9,330 bases of DNA from a bacterium (lineage in GTDB: Archaea; Nanoarchaeota; Nanoarchaeia; Woesearchaeales; UBA10216), in NCBI GenBank assembly GCA_024206195.1, contig JAAGZO010001053.1, positions 1 through 9,330 on the forward strand, read 5' to 3'. The notes under the pieces were generated by a model. That model did no database searches, was not told the DNA's origin, and worked only from the letters and a program-made list of their open reading frames with translations. This document shows, piece after piece, positions 6,689 through 9,330 of the stretch. Within the stretch, counting starts at the first letter, position 1, and the number at the start of each line of letters is the position of its first letter. The translations under genes and the position numbers were made by a program.

Positions 6689-6717
6689 AATATACTCTTA
6701 AAATAATAAAAAAACAA
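6689..6717 (-). promoter_or_regulatory. Candidate sigma70-type promoter after the endolysin gene
   Basis: On the minus strand a TTGTTT (-35-like, 3 of 6 matches) is followed after 17 nt by TATATT (-10-like, 5 of 6). Both lie in the gap between the endolysin stop and the 91-residue gene, so transcription would begin near 6682, ahead of the AAAAGGAG site. The region is AT-rich and such matches occur by chance. Confidence 0.3.
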
Positions 6718-6726
6718 GCAGAATAA

Positions 6727-7170
6727 TTAAGGCAGTACACAAGGAATACCCTCTAAGTTTGCATACATGACTTCCTGTCTTAATTCAAAATGACAAAAGT
6801 TGACTGATTTTCTATCAAAGCCTCTCCATCTAAGTTCAGGACATACATCCAGTACAAGATTTCCAAATAGAATATACCATGAATTGATAGTTGAATCTCT
6901 TAAATTCCATGACCATTTTGAATTAAGGTATACAACATAGTCTAAGGCAGTAGCATATAAGGGAGGGGTATTCTTCAAATCGTATAAATGCTTAGAAATT
7001 ATATCCTTTGTTTTTCCTCTACTAATCAACATATCATGTCTGTCATGTTCTCTGCCAGTTTCAAATAATCTAATAGGGAGATTATGAGTGCTTATAACTT
7101 CTTTCTGGATTCTCCTTACACAATCAGTAAGGATAGGATGTAGCATGTCTGTGCTTCTTTGTACCTTCAC
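6727..7170 (-). CDS. Phage endolysin, peptidase M15-type (VanY / L-Ala-D-Glu peptidase fold), 147 aa
   Basis: Start is GTG 7170 with AAGGAG 7 nt upstream; stop TAA 6727. Zinc peptidases of the M15 group cut peptidoglycan cross-bridge peptides and act as lysis enzymes in phages such as T5. Visible landmarks are FETGREHDRHDMLISRGKTK (residues 36-55; the family's R-rich, Gln/His region before the active site), SKH with His61, ATALDY with Asp77, a Trp-rich stretch (KWSWNLRDS), PELRWRGFD and CHFEL with His127. His61, Asp77 and His127 are the likely zinc ligands. The His-to-Asp spacing is 16 residues, against 7 in the family's usual SxHxxGxAxD, and the position three before the last His is Asn124 where T5-type enzymes have a catalytic Asp. 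No signal peptide or wall-binding domain is seen, as is usual for phages of Gram-negative hosts. Function is likely but the changed active site leaves some doubt. Confidence 0.8.
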   Translation of the reverse strand: MKVQRSTDMLHPILTDCVRRIQKEVISTHNLPIRLFETGREHDRHDMLISRGKTKDIISKHLYDLKNTPPLYATALDYVVYLNSKWSWNLRDSTINSWYILFGNLVLDVCPELRWRGFDRKSVNFCHFELRQEVMYANLEGIPCVLP

Positions 7171-7336
7171 TTTGCTGCTCCTTAATTACTAAAAATTCAA
7201 TAGCTTTATCAATATAATGTAAATTATGCTGTTAGGACGCAAAATTTAGCTGTTTGAGCGTGTTTTAGCATAATTTGATATCACACTACTTATCATATTG
7301 CGTATCTCATTGTTTTAGTAAAATTTCTTTGTTTCA
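7171..7336 (-). other. Non-coding gap before the endolysin (166 nt), AT-rich and structured
   Basis: This is the longest gene-free stretch in the window. It ends at the AAGGAG site of the endolysin gene (7178-7183) and holds the inverted repeat 7221-7276. Only trivial ORFs are present, the longest giving 15 residues. A weak TTGCGT ... CATTAT pair can be found in it, but I see no convincing promoter. It separates the structural genes from the probable lysis cassette, so a regulatory leader is plausible. Confidence 0.5.
7221..7276. repeat. Inverted repeat with nested stem upstream of the endolysin
   Basis: AAATTATGCT (7221-7230) and AGCATAATTT (7267-7276) are perfect 10-bp inverted arms. Inside the 36-nt interval a second, shorter pair, ACGC (7237-7240) and GCGT (7258-7261), is nested, with AAA/TTT next to it. 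As RNA from the minus strand this gives a two-part hairpin about 40 nt before the endolysin ribosome binding site. No U-tract follows, so it is not a standard terminator. Confidence 0.55.
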
Positions 7337-7687
7337 TTATTTAGTAATATCTTGAGTAATTTTCCATACATCCTTAACAATCGTTCTAATATTTCCAGCA
7401 CCATCAGTCATTTGAACATCATAATAATAAGCAGTAGGTACTTGATTAGTATTTGTTGTTGTGGGTGTAAATGTAACTTTACCCGTAGTAGGGTCTGCAT
7501 CCAAAACACCGGTAATTTCAAATACTTTTGTGGAGTCATCTACCGGAGCTTTAGTGGAATCAACAGTCAATAAGAAAGAATAGCCAGTAATATCCACTGC
7601 CAATAATGTTACAGAATCTTTAATCGTAAGTTCAAAGGGATAACTATCTCCTCTAAACCATGTAATCTCTCCAGCTAAATCCGCCAT
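7337..7687 (-). CDS. BppU N-terminal-like phage baseplate/fibre accessory protein (116 aa)
   Basis: The ORF runs from ATG 7687 to TAA 7337, with GGAGG 5 nt before the start inside the end of the preceding gene. The order of motifs fits the small beta-sandwich seen at the N-terminus of BppU-type baseplate proteins and in many stand-alone phage proteins near fibres: FRGDSYPFELTIKD (residues 11-24), VDITGYSFLLTV (31-42), DADPTTGKVTFTPT (63-76), AYYYDVQMTDGAGNIRTIVK (86-105) and a closing VWKITQDIT. Family members usually read FxxGDT, DLTGa, YxYDvqlxdxxG and DvT at the same places. The likely role is a structural adaptor between the tail and a receptor-binding protein. The start codon directly follows the TAA of the 53-residue gene, so the two are probably translated together. 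Family assignment is from motif memory only. Confidence 0.78.
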   Translation of the reverse strand: MADLAGEITWFRGDSYPFELTIKDSVTLLAVDITGYSFLLTVDSTKAPVDDSTKVFEITGVLDADPTTGKVTFTPTTTNTNQVPTAYYYDVQMTDGAGNIRTIVKDVWKITQDITK

Positions 7688-7849
7688 TTAAACCTCCACC
7701 AAATAATCTTTTAAATCTGTTTCTACCAATATTCCAAAATCATTTAAATATACCAAAGGTATTTCTGTCAATATTACACCTATAAATGTAGGATAACTTA
7801 ACCAATAATTAGGCAAAAAGTAATTTTTTAAAAAATATTGAGTTGCCAT
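7688..7849 (-). CDS. Small aromatic-rich phage protein (53 aa)
   Basis: The ORF runs from ATG 7849 to TAA 7688; the next gene's ATG follows the stop without a gap. It starts 9 nt after the stop of the large upstream gene. GGGAG lies about 15 nt upstream, too far to be ideal, so reinitiation after the preceding gene is likely. The N-terminus (MATQYFLKNYFLPNYWLSYP) is rich in Tyr, Phe and Trp with the YFxxxYFxPxYW pattern I recall from short ORFs in other phage tail operons. The middle (FIGVILTEIPLVYL) is hydrophobic and the end (ETDLKDYLVEV) acidic. The function is unknown; location between two structural genes suggests a virion or assembly role. The tight packing with both neighbours is the main support that it is a real gene. 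Confidence 0.68.
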   Translation of the reverse strand: MATQYFLKNYFLPNYWLSYPTFIGVILTEIPLVYLNDFGILVETDLKDYLVEV

Positions 7850-7858
7850 TAGTTTTTA

Positions 7859-9330
7859 TTAACTCCCATCATAACTTGTTGGTGTTCTATTTCCGTTAAC
7901 ATCCACAGTAGCTATAGTTCTACTCTTTGTATTAGTTGAATCCTTATGAGTTGCTGTAACTGTGTTTCCACCAGAACTATGCCCTGCCATAACTGAAAAC
8001 ATAATCCTTAACATTTCCTGTAAGTCAAGACCACTGCCACCTTCTGTAATACCTGCAATAATTTCTGCTACGGTTATATCATTCAATGCAGCAATGGAAG
8101 CTGTTAATAATGATTGATCCGCAGGATCTGAAGGTAAATTATCAGTTTTGAGCTTGATGGCATCAACAACAGTATCCACTACCGTTAATGCTGCGGCAGT
8201 AGCTAAAGCAGACACATCCGCCTTGTACGTACTTGCTGTACTTGTGTTAGCTAAAGTTCCTGAAACATTTAGTTTATCAAGATATCCTGCCCTTGCTGCT
8301 GTTAATCTTGAAACCAATGCAGCAAACTGAGTAGAATTATTATCCATTTCAGTTCTAATCTCCATTACAGTTGGAGCAGTACCTCCTGCTCCAGTAGTCC
8401 AGGCAGCATCTCCTCTATTTCTAACTGCCTCTAAACTATCTGTTGATCCTGAGAATGTAGCTCCCTTAATATCAGTTAAACCAGAAAGAATAGATGTTTG
8501 ATTGGCGTCAGTAGCTAAAGCAGAAACATCTGCTTTTGAGGCAGTTCTTGAGGCTGTATCGGTTGTTACAGAAGCAGAAACACTTCCAACAGAACCAGAA
8601 ACACTTCCTGTAATATCCATTGTCTGGTTAGGCAAGTTAATAGCTGTTAATTGGTCTCCTGTTCCTCCCGCCTCAGTAAGTCCAGCACCTGCTGCTCCAA
8701 TTTCTGTTGTATCTGTAAGAATGCTTGCAAGTTTGGTGGAATTATCATCCATTTCAGTTCTAATTTGACCTACTGTAGGTGCTGCTGTACCTGGGGCAGT
8801 AACAAACACCTTAACAGAATCATCTGCACCAAGAGTAAAGTCTGCCGCTGAATCAAGTGTGACTGTTTTTGTTGCTCCAACATAATTTGTTATGACTCTT
8901 ACACTTGGGTAATCTGAATTAGAATCATCATATAAAACTATAGCCTGATCATTGTAAGCATCATCCACTGTGGAACCTGTGGCAAGAGTGAAACTTGTCT
9001 GAGTTGAAACTGTAGCAATCTCTGCCTCAAGAAGCATATTTGGATTTGAAGTACCCGATCCATTATGTGCATCTAATTGTGTAGTGGCATCAACACTTTC
9101 AATCTCCATAGCATTCACATGAAATCCTGTTGGGTCTGCCTGAGACTGAGTTTCAAAATTATCAACTACATCAGAGGCACTATGGGTACTAAATCCAGTG
9201 GCAGTTAACCAATTTCCTTGATTCGTTTGTAATTCATTCGTATCTACAAGGATGTTATCTACAATACCGTCAACAGTATCTAATTTGCCATCATGTGCTG
9301 TCAATGCACTTGTTGTTGCAAGACTTGATA
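7859..9330 (-). CDS. C-terminal part of a repetitive phage tail-fibre/adhesin-like protein (5' end beyond window)
   Basis: The frame is open from the right edge to TAA 7859, giving 489 visible residues; the true start lies outside. A TTG at 9304 is an internal Leu codon, not a start. The chain is rich in Thr, Ser, Ala and Asp, like elongated trimeric fibres. Repeated units include APTVGQIRTEMDDNSTKLA (fragment residue 183) and APTVMEIRTEMDNNSTQFA (318), and KADVSALAT at 265 and 369. LTAARAGYLDKLNVSG and AIKLKTDNLPSDPADQS are patterns I know from phage fibre and tail proteins. The end, LDLQEMLRIMFSVMAGHSSG followed by SRTIATVDVNGNRT, matches a common C-terminal cap in such proteins (usually LRxxLAxLAGKxSG ... 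DxxGNRT). It probably forms a tail-associated fibre or shaft. Confidence 0.85.
   Translation of the reverse strand, partial: SSLATTSALTAHDGKLDTVDGIVDNILVDTNELQTNQGNWLTATGFSTHSASDVVDNFETQSQADPTGFHVNAMEIESVDATTQLDAHNGSGTSNPNMLLEAEIATVSTQTSFTLATGSTVDDAYNDQAIVLYDDSNSDYPSVRVITNYVGATKTVTLDSAADFTLGADDSVKVFVTAPGTAAPTVGQIRTEMDDNSTKLASILTDTTEIGAAGAGLTEAGGTGDQLTAINLPNQTMDITGSVSGSVGSVSASVTTDTASRTASKADVSALATDANQTSILSGLTDIKGATFSGSTDSLEAVRNRGDAAWTTGAGGTAPTVMEIRTEMDNNSTQFAALVSRLTAARAGYLDKLNVSGTLANTSTASTYKADVSALATAAALTVVDTVVDAIKLKTDNLPSDPADQSLLTASIAALNDITVAEIIAGITEGGSGLDLQEMLRIMFSVMAGHSSGGNTVTATHKDSTNTKSRTIATVDVNGNRTPTSYDGS

Noticed and set aside
7221..7276. Intergenic hairpin as a rho-independent terminator
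   Set aside because: The arms are AT-rich, the loop is 36 nt and no T-run follows on either strand.
9302..9304. TTG 9304 as start of the right-edge fibre gene
   Set aside because: The frame is open through to the right edge with the same kind of sequence (SSLATTSAL), and no Shine-Dalgarno site precedes the TTG, so the gene is truncated by the window.
1..9330. Diversity-generating retroelement acting on the fibres
   Set aside because: Fibre genes are common DGR targets, but I see no reverse transcriptase, no template repeat and no C-type lectin variable region rich in AAC codons here.

Overview
The window looks like part of the late structural and lysis region of a tailed bacteriophage or prophage (Caudoviricetes). 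It is AT-rich by eye. Every gene I can support lies on the minus strand, so the biological reading order runs from high to low coordinates. Evidence for a phage is the set of fibre-type proteins with recurrent phage motifs, a small peptidase M15-type endolysin, tightly packed genes with strong Shine-Dalgarno sites, and short accessory ORFs between them. TAA is the usual stop and TGA is also used, which fits the standard bacterial code. The endolysin is a single catalytic domain without a wall-binding domain, which favours a Gram-negative host; that is inference.

Layout in transcription order: (1) 9330-7859, the C-terminal part of a low-complexity tail-fibre or adhesin-like protein that enters from the right edge; (2) 7849-7688, a 53-residue aromatic-rich protein; (3) 7687-7337, a 116-residue beta-rich protein resembling the N-terminal domain of baseplate upper proteins (BppU type); (4) 7336-7171, a non-coding gap with a 10-bp inverted repeat; (5) 7170-6727, the endolysin (GTG start); (6) 6627-6352, a 91-residue helical protein with four Cys; (7) 6345-5689, a membrane protein with about six spans; (8) 5684-5568, a 38-residue cationic amphipathic-helix peptide; (9) a strong minus-strand terminator at 5509-5465; (10) 5445-5095, a 116-residue beta-rich virion-type protein; (11) 5085-4918, a 55-residue Trp-rich protein ending in a GDDG repeat; (12) 4905-1, a very large tail-fibre ORF (1,635 codons visible) that has no stop in the window and runs off the left edge.

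A probable lysis cassette (items 5-8) thus sits between two groups of receptor-binding or fibre genes and is closed by a terminator placed directly in front of the ribosome binding site of the next gene. The giant fibre is a mosaic of an N-terminal region with a His cluster, a CBM-like segment, two tandem diverged copies of a module of about 300 residues, a lectin-like beta-sandwich, three copies of a phage-fibre linker motif, and what appears to be the start of another LamG-like lectin domain at the window edge.

I see no tRNA, rRNA, CRISPR array, transposase, integrase, reverse transcriptase or attachment site. I did not find a clearly new defence or mobile system. The parts least explained by known families are the polytopic membrane protein and small ORFs next to the endolysin, and the structured gap before the endolysin.
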